A program made the translations under genes and the position numbers. The notes under the pieces are model-generated. The model worked only from the letters and a program-made list of their open reading frames with translations, was not told where the DNA came from and made no database searches. A DNA stretch of 64,000 bases, from positions 57,144 to 121,143 of the IMG/VR virus record IMGVR_UViG_3300007512_002205; one strand, written 5' to 3'. This DNA is from a virus. Positions 27,878 to 36,886 of the stretch are shown here, one piece after another. Position 1 is the first letter of the stretch. Each line of letters opens with the position of its first letter.

Positions 27878-28736
27878 ATTTTAGTCCTTCGTTTATTTTG
27901 TCAATCAGGTGTATTGCTTCATCAAAAGAATTGATACACCCTTCTACATCATATATCAGGTTTCCTACAAAGTACCTCATCTCAAATTCATACATCTCAT
28001 TACTTGGTACAATATTAATGGGTTTGTCGTAGTAATAACAGCTTGGTGAATAAGGAAACATAAAAAACCTTGTATACTCTGGTGCTAAATAATCCAAATG
28101 GATATAAGCAACCTGTCCGTTTCTGAAATAAATCTTCCCATCGCATACATCCTCTGTGTCAACTGTTACGTCTGACACTTTCTTTGCAACAACATCGATC
28201 TTATCAATTTCTCCATACCAATGATAAAGATAGTCGAACTCATGTATGGCATCAAATGTTATGCCGCCACCCATACTTTTGTTTGCACTATATAATTCAA
28301 GATGTTTCCCGTCATTATGCCATTTTTTCAAATCATAACCAAAATGAGCATATGCAACATCTGGTTTCTTAAAAAAGCCATGGTTTGCCACCTGGGCTAT
28401 CTCTTCATGAAATCTCAAATTGCAACCGACCATATTTGGAAGGTTTTTGTGTTTCACACAACGCCTTATTTTCGTCAAAAGCTCTTTATCTTTTTCTCGA
28501 TAAAACGGTTTTTCACAAAACGTTGGAATGCCCCTCCTAACAAGTTCATATGTGTGTTGAAGATGAAGGTTCGTCGGGCTGCACACAAGGCCAAAATCCC
28601 AAACACGACTGTTTAATATCGCATTAAGGTTGTGAGCCTCGTCGACATCAACTGTTCGAACATCAATGCCCATCTCCTTCAAATTCCTCTTATGGCGCTT
28701 TCCGATTGAACCATTCCCAATTATAACTGCTTTCAC
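27867..28736 (-). CDS. Gfo/Idh/MocA family sugar oxidoreductase
   Basis: 289 residues starting with GTG that overlaps the upstream stop (GTGA), with GAGG five bases before. IIGNGSIGKRHKRNLKEMG is the NAD(P) loop, PTFCEKPFYREK has the EKP motif and SMGGGITFDAIHEFDYLYHW carries the GGGxxxDxxxH catalytic pattern. Such enzymes oxidise or reduce sugar nucleotides or free sugars, and are frequent in nonulosonic acid loci. The product here is unknown. Confidence 0.87.
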   Translation of the reverse strand: MKAVIIGNGSIGKRHKRNLKEMGIDVRTVDVDEAHNLNAILNSRVWDFGLVCSPTNLHLQHTYELVRRGIPTFCEKPFYREKDKELLTKIRRCVKHKNLPNMVGCNLRFHEEIAQVANHGFFKKPDVAYAHFGYDLKKWHNDGKHLELYSANKSMGGGITFDAIHEFDYLYHWYGEIDKIDVVAKKVSDVTVDTEDVCDGKIYFRNGQVAYIHLDYLAPEYTRFFMFPYSPSCYYYDKPINIVPSNEMYEFEMRYFVGNLIYDVEGCINSFDEAIHLIDKINEGLKYEF

Positions 28737-29425
28737 TTGTTCCTCAAAATATACATCTGTTCTGCCAAATCAAATTGCCATGGATAATCAATATCAAAGA
28801 CTTCTTCTTCTTTCATGCTATAAAAGGCGACTTCGTAATTTTCAAAATTACCCATATAAATTCCTTTTTCAATATCTTCAATTTGTCCGGCATACAATGT
28901 ATGTGCCGCTTCATAGGTTGTTCCAACCAATTTTGTTTCCAGGGTAACAAGGTGCTCTTTTTTTCCATGAAAGAGATTTATCATCTTCCCTTGGCTGTTA
29001 TAAAAGAAGTTTCTTCTTGGAACCACCGCGAACATTCCCGTCCGCTCTTCAGGCATTGCAAGAAACTCTTCAATAAAATTGTCGATTGTTTCTGTGGTCA
29101 CAAGCGGATTGCAGGCACCCAAATTCACATAATGTTTAAAGGGTAATAGTCTCCACTCAAATATCTTTTGAAGTGTTATTGGTTCTTCCAAGGTCCCCTT
29201 GCCCCTCATAAACATATTCACTTTGTATTTGAGGGCAATCTCTTCAAGCTCTTTGTCCAATATCGACACATAAAAATTCTCCTTTGGAATCTTAGAGGAG
29301 AGCACTTTCTTTATTGCTATTTCAAACAGGCACGAATCAGCAAAAGGTCGAATCATCTTCCGCTCAATGCGAGATGAATCGACCCTTGCTTGAATTATGA
29401 AAAGAGTATCTTCAATCTTCCTCAT
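28733..29425 (-). CDS. CMP-sugar synthetase-like cytidylyltransferase (SpsF-like)
   Basis: 230 residues: LFIIQARVDSSRIERKMIRP corresponds to the nucleotide-binding start of SpsF/KdsB/NeuA-type cytidylyltransferases (ARxxSxRxxxK), and VNLGACNPLVTTETIDNF matches their catalytic stretch. DIDYPWQFDLAE near the end is the DIDxxxDL-type ending. The family activates acidic sugars as CMP derivatives. It lies between the aminotransferase and the Gfo/Idh gene and upstream of NeuB, so it may activate the NeuB product. Confidence 0.83.
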   Translation of the reverse strand: MRKIEDTLFIIQARVDSSRIERKMIRPFADSCLFEIAIKKVLSSKIPKENFYVSILDKELEEIALKYKVNMFMRGKGTLEEPITLQKIFEWRLLPFKHYVNLGACNPLVTTETIDNFIEEFLAMPEERTGMFAVVPRRNFFYNSQGKMINLFHGKKEHLVTLETKLVGTTYEAAHTLYAGQIEDIEKGIYMGNFENYEVAFYSMKEEEVFDIDYPWQFDLAEQMYILRNK

Positions 29426-30689
29426 CTTTGTCTCTCTTTAGAAAAACAGAAACGCTTCTTTTTCCGTTCAAAGCCCCATCGATATCATTCATGTTCGCTT
29501 TCACAAAGGCGAATGATTGTTCTGCCGCAGCTACTGCATCTTCAATATCACTTTCTGTATGTGAGAACTGAAGGTATAGGACGTTTGAGAAAAAGACGTT
29601 AAAATCGATCATCCTCTGATAAAACAAATCTCTCATCCCGGAGGGGTCCTTATACGATTTATCAAAAGTAAGGTTATGTCTTAAGCCAGTCCCTGCAAAA
29701 TTAATGAGGAGTTTGTGTTTGGTTGCGGCATTATTGATTCCTTGTATAAACTTTCGGTTTAGTTCCCACAGTGCTCCGTAATCTTTTTTCTTCAATTCTT
29801 CAATCGTTGCAACTGCTGCCGCCATCGAAAGACATTCCCCTCCAAAAGTCATTGAAAAGAAAACATGATTCAATTCTTCCATGTATTTCTTCTTTCCACA
29901 AATAACACTTAGTGGAAGTCCATTTGCAATCGATTTCCCAAGTGTTGTCAAATCTGGAATGACATCAAACATTTCTTGTGCGCCACCAAGGCCCCAACGA
30001 TATCCTGTCACGACCTCATCAAAGATAAGCAAAGCCTCATACTTTGTTGCAAGTTCGCGCACACCATCTAAATAACCCGGTTTCGGCGCTTCCAAAGCCT
30101 CAGCTTCCATGATGATGCAGGCAACTTCATATTTTTTCAAAAGACTCTCAAGGTCGTCCAAGTCGTTGTATTTGAACTCGCTGATTATCTTTTTCATGCT
30201 CTTCGGAATGCCGTGTTCACGGCCTGTTGTAATACCATGCCAATCAGACCACCCATGATAGCCGCACTTCAAAACATGTTCTTTCCCAGTGTATGACCTT
30301 GCGATACGAACTGCTGCTGTGCAGACATCTGTTCCGTTCTTTGCAAACCGAACCATTTCTGCACTTGGAACAGTTTCAACAATAAGTTTCGCAAGTTTGG
30401 TTTCCAATAGTGTTGGTAACGGAAAAATTGTTCCCTTCTCCAACTGCTTTTTAATCGCCTCGTTCACAACAGGATCCCCGTATCCAAGAACAATTGGGCC
30501 AAGCCCGCACATAAAATCAAGGTATTCCCGGCCATCTATACCAACAATCGTTGCGCCGTAAGCTCTATCTGCAAATATAGGATAAACCCCCTCAACAAAC
30601 TGATCTGGGCATTTACTAAGTGTCATCGTCCCTCTTGGGATATAACGACAAGCATTCTCCCACAATCTCACCTCCTTCGTCCTCATCAT
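29412..30689 (-). CDS. Class III PLP aminotransferase (GSA-aminomutase-like)
   Basis: 425 residues. FCG-like GLGPIVLGYGD and VRFAKNGTDVCTAAVRIAR, CGYHGWSDWHG, then LLIFDEVVTGYRW and LTTLGKSIANGLP (PLP lysine) match glutamate-1-semialdehyde aminomutase-type enzymes. In glycan loci these act on keto-sugars instead. It follows the PseB-like dehydratase directly (ATGA overlap), as a PseC-type transaminase would, though PseC itself is of another fold type family. GGAG lies before ATG. Confidence 0.85.
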   Translation of the reverse strand: MMRTKEVRLWENACRYIPRGTMTLSKCPDQFVEGVYPIFADRAYGATIVGIDGREYLDFMCGLGPIVLGYGDPVVNEAIKKQLEKGTIFPLPTLLETKLAKLIVETVPSAEMVRFAKNGTDVCTAAVRIARSYTGKEHVLKCGYHGWSDWHGITTGREHGIPKSMKKIISEFKYNDLDDLESLLKKYEVACIIMEAEALEAPKPGYLDGVRELATKYEALLIFDEVVTGYRWGLGGAQEMFDVIPDLTTLGKSIANGLPLSVICGKKKYMEELNHVFFSMTFGGECLSMAAAVATIEELKKKDYGALWELNRKFIQGINNAATKHKLLINFAGTGLRHNLTFDKSYKDPSGMRDLFYQRMIDFNVFFSNVLYLQFSHTESDIEDAVAAAEQSFAFVKANMNDIDGALNGKRSVSVFLKRDKDEED

Positions 30690-31654
30690 TTTGACTCCTC
30701 AACTCCACGAATTATAAGTTTTGCAAGCTCTTCGTTATCTTTGGAAGCACACAAATCAGAATTCAAAAGAGCCCCTTTGTATGGTATCGTCCCAAAATGC
30801 GCTCTATTAGAATACTGCGGCAATATCGCCAACAATTTCCCATTGACTTCAAACGTTCGCTCTAATTCCAGTTCAGATAACATATCTTCATGAATCTTTT
30901 CTCCGGGCCGCAAACCAATTACATCATATGATATATCTTTCACATCAAGACATTTTTTCAAAGCTTCCAGCACACTCGTCATCCTATAAGATTTTAACTT
31001 AGGAACAAACACTTCCCCGCCGCTCATATAATGAAGTGCAGAAATGACAGCCTTGGCTGCATCGTGAAGTGTGAACAAGAATCGACTGCACTCAAGCGAA
31101 GTGACTCCAATCATTTCGCCATTCTTTATGGCGTTCATCCACATTGGGATAAAAGACCCACGACTTGCAATGACATTTCCATATCGTATTGAAGCAAGCC
31201 TTGTTGAAGAGTAGCTGTAATCAAAGTTTGTAAAAAGTCGTTCAGCTAAGAACTTGCTTGCACCATATGTATTCACTGGCAAACAAGCTTTGTCTGTCGA
31301 CACAAGAACACATCTCTGCACACCGTTCTCAATAGCGGCATTTGCCACGTTTTTTGACCCCTCAACGTTCGTAGCGATACACTCTGTTGGGTGTATTTCC
31401 ATATCATCAATTCTTTTCAATGCCGCAGCATGAATTACATGAGTTGGTTGAAACATCTTCATGACACTATTAAGTCTTTTATAATCTCTAACATCACCAA
31501 TGAAACATTTGACGCTGGGTTCTCTACCAAAATACTTCGCCAACTTAGCCTCATTACGACTATAAACGGCAATGGTGTGCCGACCCTCTTCTTTCAATAT
31601 CGCGACCAAAGCTCTTCCAAGAGATCCAGATCCTCCTGTTATCAATATTTTCAT
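30686..31654 (-). CDS. UDP-GlcNAc dehydratase (PseB/FlaA1-like)
   Basis: 322 residues from the ATG at 31654, which overlaps the upstream stop as ATGA; the frame opens earlier at 31672. MKILITGGSGSLGRALVAIL is the NAD loop. VLVSTDKACLPVNTYGASKF is the hallmark of PseB/CapD enzymes (STDKAxxPxNxYGxSK), followed by SIRYGNVIASRGS. They make the 4-keto-6-deoxy sugar that begins pseudaminic or legionaminic acid synthesis. The next gene encodes an aminotransferase, matching the order of these pathways. Confidence 0.87.
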   Translation of the reverse strand: MKILITGGSGSLGRALVAILKEEGRHTIAVYSRNEAKLAKYFGREPSVKCFIGDVRDYKRLNSVMKMFQPTHVIHAAALKRIDDMEIHPTECIATNVEGSKNVANAAIENGVQRCVLVSTDKACLPVNTYGASKFLAERLFTNFDYSYSSTRLASIRYGNVIASRGSFIPMWMNAIKNGEMIGVTSLECSRFLFTLHDAAKAVISALHYMSGGEVFVPKLKSYRMTSVLEALKKCLDVKDISYDVIGLRPGEKIHEDMLSELELERTFEVNGKLLAILPQYSNRAHFGTIPYKGALLNSDLCASKDNEELAKLIIRGVEESK

Positions 31655-32778
31655 TCGTATACCCGCTTCCAAAATTCATTTACGTCCGTATTGTACCATT
31701 CTTGAATGAAGTCTTCAACCCCTTTCTTGTACTCGGACTCACTCCACCCTTCTATCGAATCAAAAATCAAACCCCTTTCAAACAGATCTTTGTATCTCGG
31801 GCTCATAAACTTCAACTTTTCTTCGACAAGAGAACCTTCTCTCGGTAAAAACACAGGGGTTCTACAGATTGCAGCTTCGATGTCAGCGATAGATGACACA
31901 TCTGAAAGGTACAGCATGTTTGAAATGTGCATGGCTTTCCAGATCACTTCTGGGAAATGGCCAAAACCACTCAACTCCTTGTCAATCAGGTCAGAGAATT
32001 CATCGTACTTCTTAACCTCAGCGGAATCTTTTCTTCTGGCTATATCGTATTCACTCAATCTTCTACGACAAATCACATAATAACCAAGTTCTTTCAGCTT
32101 CTTCAAGTTCTCTTTGCAGCTCTCATAATATTCAGACTCGCTTCCATGAACTGTTAGTTGTTTGTCAGCTCTCCTAAAGGAAAACAAAACGACCTTTTTG
32201 TCCTTTGGGACCCCAAATTCTTCCTTTATTTCATCTTTTTTGTGCTGGGACAAGATGCTCTTGTAGTGTCCCAAAATATCAACCGCCTCAAAGGAGTTTG
32301 AATATAAATCAAGATAGCCATAATTAAAAGGTCCCATCTCATAAAGCCCACAAATGTCTTCTTCAAGCCAAGCCTCGCTATGCAAAAAGATTTTCAGGTT
32401 GCCTTTGTACGCCGGTAAGACCTGAATCAACCTATGGAAATAACAACGCTCCATGCTCAGGGCAACATACTTCACACGCTCGATTGGTTTAAACACAAAA
32501 AATTCTCTTCCAACAGACAAACAGATATCACATGTTGATATAAGTTCCATCATTTCTTCCTTGTCGCGACAAACACACATATCACTTAAAACCAAGTTGG
32601 CTTCTTCAATCTGGTTTGAGTCAAAACATTTTTCAAGAGCTTTCCTCTTGCCAAGGTTAAATTCTGTTTCGTGTGAAAAATCTGTAATCGCAAACTTTAC
32701 AGCATCTGGTGATGTTCTGTCGATAAGAGCGGCTAAGGGGATATCTCTCGGTTGATTCAAAAGCATTAACATTCTCAT
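31651..32778 (-). CDS. Putative GT-B fold glycosyl/glycerophosphotransferase
   Basis: 375 residues starting MRMLMLLNQPRDIPLAALID with GGAG upstream. The second half (KKVVLFSFRRADKQLTVHGS, ELGYYVICRRRL, SNMLYLSDVSSIADIEAAIC, then RTPVFLPREGS) looks like the donor domain of CDP-glycerol glycerophosphotransferase-like GT-B proteins, where the SDVSSI-type loop is typical. The first half is diverged. It may transfer a sugar or phospho-alditol onto the glycan. Family call is moderate. Confidence 0.65.
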   Translation of the reverse strand: MRMLMLLNQPRDIPLAALIDRTSPDAVKFAITDFSHETEFNLGKRKALEKCFDSNQIEEANLVLSDMCVCRDKEEMMELISTCDICLSVGREFFVFKPIERVKYVALSMERCYFHRLIQVLPAYKGNLKIFLHSEAWLEEDICGLYEMGPFNYGYLDLYSNSFEAVDILGHYKSILSQHKKDEIKEEFGVPKDKKVVLFSFRRADKQLTVHGSESEYYESCKENLKKLKELGYYVICRRRLSEYDIARRKDSAEVKKYDEFSDLIDKELSGFGHFPEVIWKAMHISNMLYLSDVSSIADIEAAICRTPVFLPREGSLVEEKLKFMSPRYKDLFERGLIFDSIEGWSESEYKKGVEDFIQEWYNTDVNEFWKRVYE

Positions 32779-33398
32779 ACTTCAAACTCCTCGTATTCTT
32801 TTGTTTTTGTTTTGTTATTGTTATGCATTCGATAACGATAGAATGGTATGCGAAGATGGTGAATTTTATAATAACTGTCAAGTCGCTTTCTTAACTCTTC
32901 CTCTTCTCGATGACGAATGCCTTTCTTATAACCCCCTAATTGAAGGAGGAGATCTTTCCTGTACATAATTCCACAAGACACGTTTTCTTGCTCTGCATAT
33001 TTGCGTTCTAATATTTCTTCATGATCATCAACCATTAGATAATCGCACGAAACACAAAAAGCATCGTGATTGGCCTCAAGATATGTTTTCATAAAGTGAC
33101 ACATGTCGGCACTTATGAAATCATCTGCATCTACACGAACAACATATTGCCCCAAAGCCGCCTTAAAACCTTTGTTGGCTGTTTCTCCTACACCAAGGTT
33201 TTTCCTATTCTGTTTGAGTCTTACGCGGGATATATATGGTTGCAGTTGTTCTATGGAATCATCACTCGAACAATCATCAACAACGATAACCTCGTGGTTA
33301 ACATTGCGCTGTGACAAACAACTCCGTAGACATCTTCCGATATACTTACCGTAGTTGAAGTTTGTTACGATAATTGAAACGTCAGGAAAGTTCTCCAT
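32775..33398 (-). CDS. Family 2 glycosyltransferase
   Basis: 207 residues with a GT-A start: VSIIVTNFNYGKYIGRCLRS, EVIVVDDCSSDDSIEQL and VVRVDADDFISADMC, where DADD is the metal-binding DxD. The chain is short for GT2 enzymes but complete, ending with a basic tail. It overlaps the second NeuB-like gene by 17 bases and the next gene by ATGA. Inverting sugar transfer is expected; donor and acceptor are unknown. Confidence 0.87.
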   Translation of the reverse strand: MENFPDVSIIVTNFNYGKYIGRCLRSCLSQRNVNHEVIVVDDCSSDDSIEQLQPYISRVRLKQNRKNLGVGETANKGFKAALGQYVVRVDADDFISADMCHFMKTYLEANHDAFCVSCDYLMVDDHEEILERKYAEQENVSCGIMYRKDLLLQLGGYKKGIRHREEEELRKRLDSYYKIHHLRIPFYRYRMHNNNKTKTKEYEEFEV

Positions 33399-34092
33399 TT
33401 TCCCTCAATATGGCCAGTTCTTTTATCTGCTCTCTAAGAGAGAATAAAGTCTGGTGTGTAAGAGAGCAAGAATGTGCTTTTTCGAACTCTCTTTTTATCT
33501 TTGTATCGATTGTATAGTGTTTTTCAAGGTATTGAGCCCCTCTGGTGTACGCCAAAATGGCTGCTGAGTTACCTATGACATGATCACTAAAGCCGTAGTA
33601 ACCTTTCTCATCGAATTTGGCCGGCATTTTAACTTCGTGAAGCTGTGTTGGGTATTTGGCAATGCAAAACAAATACCTAATATTTGGATCGTGACCAAAA
33701 GGAAACTCTCCAAATGGGAATTTGCCGAGTGAAATGTACGTCAATTTGTTCATGTTTAAAATCTTCTCACACAACCCCTTTTCCTTGAGTGCTGTTATGC
33801 TGGCGATCTTATACGAGTCGACCCCCATATCATTTATAAGTTCCAAGCCTCTCTCATCAAAGACAGTGGCTTGGAATGGTATGCCTTGGTTGTCACAATA
33901 CTTTTTGAAATCCAAAACCTCGTCGTCTGTCATCTCAAGGTATTTTCGTGAGTCGTCTCCCCAAATCCTTTGACTGTTCAGAATCTGAATCTTTACAGCA
34001 TCAGCTCCAAAAACTTTTGCAGCACCTGCCATATTTTTCAACCTTTGGAGATCTCCAGAGTGTTGATTAAAAAGGTCAACAACAATTTTCAT
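33382..34092 (-). CDS. Second NeuB-like synthase, short form without SAF domain
   Basis: 236 residues. VFGADAVKIQILNSQRIWGD, PFQATVFDERGLELI, YKIASITAL, YPTQLHEVKMP, GFSDHVIGNSAAILAY and QYLEKHYTID keep the barrel layout and both metal-binding histidines of NeuB. The usual opening (IAEIGxNHxG) is replaced by KIVVDLFNQHSGDLQRLKN and the chain stops before the C-terminal SAF domain, whose loop covers the active site in usual synthases. GGGG precedes ATG. It may be a diverged second synthase or a sugar lyase/isomerase-like relative. Confidence 0.8.
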   Translation of the reverse strand: MKIVVDLFNQHSGDLQRLKNMAGAAKVFGADAVKIQILNSQRIWGDDSRKYLEMTDDEVLDFKKYCDNQGIPFQATVFDERGLELINDMGVDSYKIASITALKEKGLCEKILNMNKLTYISLGKFPFGEFPFGHDPNIRYLFCIAKYPTQLHEVKMPAKFDEKGYYGFSDHVIGNSAAILAYTRGAQYLEKHYTIDTKIKREFEKAHSCSLTHQTLFSLREQIKELAILRENGELS

Positions 34093-34147
34093 TATAGCCC
34101 CACTTTACTTTCGTAATAACATCTTCCGCTTGTTCTTTTTCGGTCAT
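34076..34147 (-). CDS. Possible 23-residue minigene between two glycan genes
   Basis: This short frame fills the 51-base gap between the FkbM-like gene and the second NeuB gene. It starts with ATG overlapping the FkbM stop (ATGA) and reads MTEKEQAEDVITKVKWGYNE plus NCC before TGA, ending 17 bases into the NeuB gene in another frame. Coupling at both ends fits translational relay, in which ribosomes are handed on to the next gene. It could equally be chance spacing. No function is proposed. Confidence 0.3.
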   Translation of the reverse strand: MTEKEQAEDVITKVKWGYNENCC

Positions 34148-34773
34148 AGTTCCTTCCACATGGTTGATTCTTCAAGGGGCGTGTACTCAAGGTGGTTCCC
34201 TTGCGTTTGTACTTTATACAGACCGCCCTTATCCTTTTTCTTTATCTCAGTTAAAACACGCTCTCTGTCGGATTCAAGTCCTGCAACTTTGCCAACGTGA
34301 TCTTCGAAGAGAATACTGCCAAATTCAAAATCTGTTAAATTTGTGTTTATGTCTTCAAGAATATCGTACTCGCTTCCTTCGGTATCAATTTTCAAAATAT
34401 CAATTTTTTCAATTTCAGGATATACCTCAAGAAATTTGCTTAAAGTAATTACGCGAACTTCCGTTTTAAAATGAGAACTGACATTGTACTTCCCCTTCTT
34501 CAATGAAGAACCAGCATTGCCAACATAATCTGAGCCTGACTGGGAATCTGTTCTCGGATCAAATTTCTTATAAAATGTAGCAAGGCCACCTTTTGCACCA
34601 ACAGCAAGGCTGTAAATTGTGACCTTTGGGTTATCTTTGTATTTTTCACAAAGAAAATCGTTGTTAACAAAAAGAGGTTCAAATGCATAAATCATTTCAA
34701 TATCACCCCCATACTTTGCCAAGCAGTCATCAATAAAAATTCCAATGCACGCACCAATATCAAATATTATCAT
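34144..34773 (-). CDS. FkbM family methyltransferase
   Basis: 209 residues starting MIIFDIGACIGIFIDDCLAK: FDIGACIG is the SAM-binding motif I, and DILKIDTEGSEYDILEDI is the FkbM signature (KIDTEGSE). FkbM enzymes O-methylate sugars and are frequent in glycan loci. GGAG lies upstream; the start overlaps the preceding gene by 14 bases. It sits between NeuA-like and NeuB-like genes, so it may methylate a nonulosonic acid or another residue of the same chain. Confidence 0.86.
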   Translation of the reverse strand: MIIFDIGACIGIFIDDCLAKYGGDIEMIYAFEPLFVNNDFLCEKYKDNPKVTIYSLAVGAKGGLATFYKKFDPRTDSQSGSDYVGNAGSSLKKGKYNVSSHFKTEVRVITLSKFLEVYPEIEKIDILKIDTEGSEYDILEDINTNLTDFEFGSILFEDHVGKVAGLESDRERVLTEIKKKDKGGLYKVQTQGNHLEYTPLEESTMWKEL

Positions 34774-35344
34774 CCATTTTCTCCTTAACTTTATCCATGT
34801 CGTGTTCTGTGTGAACGTCTATTATATCAGCGACCACAACACCACAATAAGTACTCAAGTCTCTTTGGAACACATACTCATTACGCATTATTCTAAAGGC
34901 TCCATTTTGAATAAGGTTGCTATCGACACTAAACACTTCCTGTAGATTATATTCAAGCAATTTTTCAATACCAGCATCAAGATGTCTTCCTTCAATTTGA
35001 GGAGAGTTTGCTTGTAAAGAAATCACCAGTTCTGGATGATAATTGAACTCCCTCGCCATTTTGTCTGTCGCGTGTCGTATAACTTCTTGTTTAAAAACTT
35101 TGTCTCTGGCCAGTTCTGCTGGGCGAAAAAAAGACACATCGGCTCCATATTCTGTAGCGATTTCTTGAATTTCTCTGTCATCTGTGCTCACCCACACCAT
35201 CAAATTATATTTTGAGTTTTTACATGCATCAATAGCGAACGCAATCATCGGTATTCCACAAAGCTCTCTTATGTTTTTTCGTTTCAATCGTTTGCTGCCA
35301 CCTCTTGCAGGGATTACCACAGCAATTTCACATGACTGTTTCAA
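34760..35344 (-). CDS. CMP-N-acylneuraminate synthetase-like (NeuA/PseF-type)
   Basis: 194 residues if started at TTG 35344, which has AAGGAG five bases upstream and overlaps the previous gene by 17 bases; a longer frame reaches 35407. VVIPARGGSKRLKRKNIREL is the CTP-binding loop of NeuA enzymes, VWVSTDDREIQEIATEYGAD and ISLQANSPQIEGRHLD follow in order. The C-terminus is shorter than usual (about 220-230 residues). It activates a nonulosonic acid as CMP-sugar. Its neighbours include the short NeuB-like gene, so the two may act on the same sugar. Confidence 0.85.
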   Translation of the reverse strand: MKQSCEIAVVIPARGGSKRLKRKNIRELCGIPMIAFAIDACKNSKYNLMVWVSTDDREIQEIATEYGADVSFFRPAELARDKVFKQEVIRHATDKMAREFNYHPELVISLQANSPQIEGRHLDAGIEKLLEYNLQEVFSVDSNLIQNGAFRIMRNEYVFQRDLSTYCGVVVADIIDVHTEHDMDKVKEKMDDNI

Positions 35345-36287
35345 GTATTCTCCTTGACGCTCCCTTCTCAAACAAACACTCTTTTCTTGCTTTTTTGAAC
35401 TCTTCACCCGACCATGTTAAATTTTTAAGAGCTTCGTTGAAATCCGCAAACTGCACGTCCGTTGGGAGTTCAATACAATAATCATAATCATAAAGAAAGT
35501 CAAGCCTCTTAAATGGTTTAATATCAAAATTTATCAATGGCGTGTCGAGCATGACACATTCTTTTATGACGGTTGAATTAAAATTCACAACAATATCAGA
35601 TTCTCTTATAAGCTCCAATGTTGTATGTGGATACCACTGTTCATCAGAAAGGTGTAAGTCTCCCCCATGTGATTCTTTCACAAGTGGATCTTTTCCTCTT
35701 GTCTTCGTAATGACCCAAAAACCCGCCCTTCCCAAATAATCACACAACAAATCCACATCAATTTTATTTACATCGCGTTGTTTTGGATAGATCATCAAAG
35801 CACGCCCGGCAGTCTCAGGAAGTTTGTGTTTCACTTCTGTTGCGTAATCATCAAAAAAGCAGTCATACTTTGGTGAACCAAGATACAAATTCTTATCAGA
35901 AATACAGCTATAATGTTCGGCAAACTTTTTACTAGGGAAAACAACATGGTCGACTTTATCGATGTATGTATTGTACGACGATACAAAGTCTGTCATGTAA
36001 GTCAACGATACACGTTTTTGTTGCCTCTTGTGTCTTAAATCAACACCAACACCCTCAATGAAAAAAGTCAGGCCCTCACAGTTTTCTTCAAAATCAGACA
36101 ATGGTCTAATCTCTATTCGAAAAATACTGCAAAGATTCATGAGTGTTCTTTCGTGTTTTATGGGGCAATTATATTTTCCAAACGTTCCGACATAAAAACA
36201 CGAACGAATATCACGCTTGCCAGCCTCATCCACAAGCGGAATAAAATAACGCAGGGCTGTCATTTCCTTTACAACGAAATTTATCAT
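35328..36287 (-). CDS. Putative GT-B glycosyltransferase
   Basis: 319 residues starting MINFVVKEMTALRYFIPLVD. YNTYIDKVDHVVFPSKKFAE, then GSPKYDCFFDD, ALMIYPKQRDVNKIDV and VNFNSTVIKECVMLDTPLIN fit the two-lobed GT-B or CDP-glycerol transferase-like layout, in which the NSTVIKECVMLDTP segment binds the donor. The ATGA overlap couples it to the methyltransferase-like gene. Substrate unknown and family only moderately supported. Confidence 0.65.
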   Translation of the reverse strand: MINFVVKEMTALRYFIPLVDEAGKRDIRSCFYVGTFGKYNCPIKHERTLMNLCSIFRIEIRPLSDFEENCEGLTFFIEGVGVDLRHKRQQKRVSLTYMTDFVSSYNTYIDKVDHVVFPSKKFAEHYSCISDKNLYLGSPKYDCFFDDYATEVKHKLPETAGRALMIYPKQRDVNKIDVDLLCDYLGRAGFWVITKTRGKDPLVKESHGGDLHLSDEQWYPHTTLELIRESDIVVNFNSTVIKECVMLDTPLINFDIKPFKRLDFLYDYDYCIELPTDVQFADFNEALKNLTWSGEEFKKARKECLFEKGASRRILETVM

Positions 36288-36886
36288 TTTTTTCTACAGC
36301 TCATCAAAATATAAAGCTGTGGTTGATCTTCCCACAAAGCAAGCAAATCATAGTTTATTTCAAAACATGACAACCACGACTCGGGCCACAGTATATAAGG
36401 AGTCTCTTTTAAGATTGCTTTCTTTACGTCGTCATATCCAAATTTTTTAACTCTTTCACAGAATAACTTGTATTGGTCATCTTCTAAAAATTTGTCGTTC
36501 CAAATACCAGACCATAATTTATTGTCTTTGTGGTAATGCCATTCCTGCTCTTCGTTTTTAAGCCACCCAATCTTATAACTCTCAAATCTCCAGTGATCAC
36601 CATATCCCCAGTCAACATAAAGATAGCCACCGAAATTCAAATGAGCATAGCATCTCGACATGAAGTAATATGGTGAATCACAAAAATAAGCGCATCGTGT
36701 GCATATAATCGTATCGTAATTCTTTGGAAGCTCCCAATTGGAATTTATCTCCCAATTACCAAGAGCCTGATCATAAAGATCTCCCTGAAATAGTCTATTG
36801 TCCGTGAAGCCGAGCAAAGCGACATCACCAACGGGTTTTATTTTTGCCCCATAAAATGGGTATAAAAACTGATCAGACCTTCCCAT
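36284..36886 (-). CDS. SAM methyltransferase-like protein, diverged
   Basis: 200 residues. NYDTIICTRCAYFCDSPYYF followed by LNFGGYLYVDWGYGDHW resembles the post-motif II/III part of class I methyltransferases, where a 'leader' strand ends in GGxLYVD. The motif I glycine loop (GVALLGFTDNRLF in this chain) is weak, so activity is uncertain. It lies between a deacetylase and a GT-B protein, with overlaps on both sides and a GAAGGG ribosome site. Confidence 0.55.
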   Translation of the reverse strand: MGRSDQFLYPFYGAKIKPVGDVALLGFTDNRLFQGDLYDQALGNWEINSNWELPKNYDTIICTRCAYFCDSPYYFMSRCYAHLNFGGYLYVDWGYGDHWRFESYKIGWLKNEEQEWHYHKDNKLWSGIWNDKFLEDDQYKLFCERVKKFGYDDVKKAILKETPYILWPESWLSCFEINYDLLALWEDQPQLYILMSCRKK

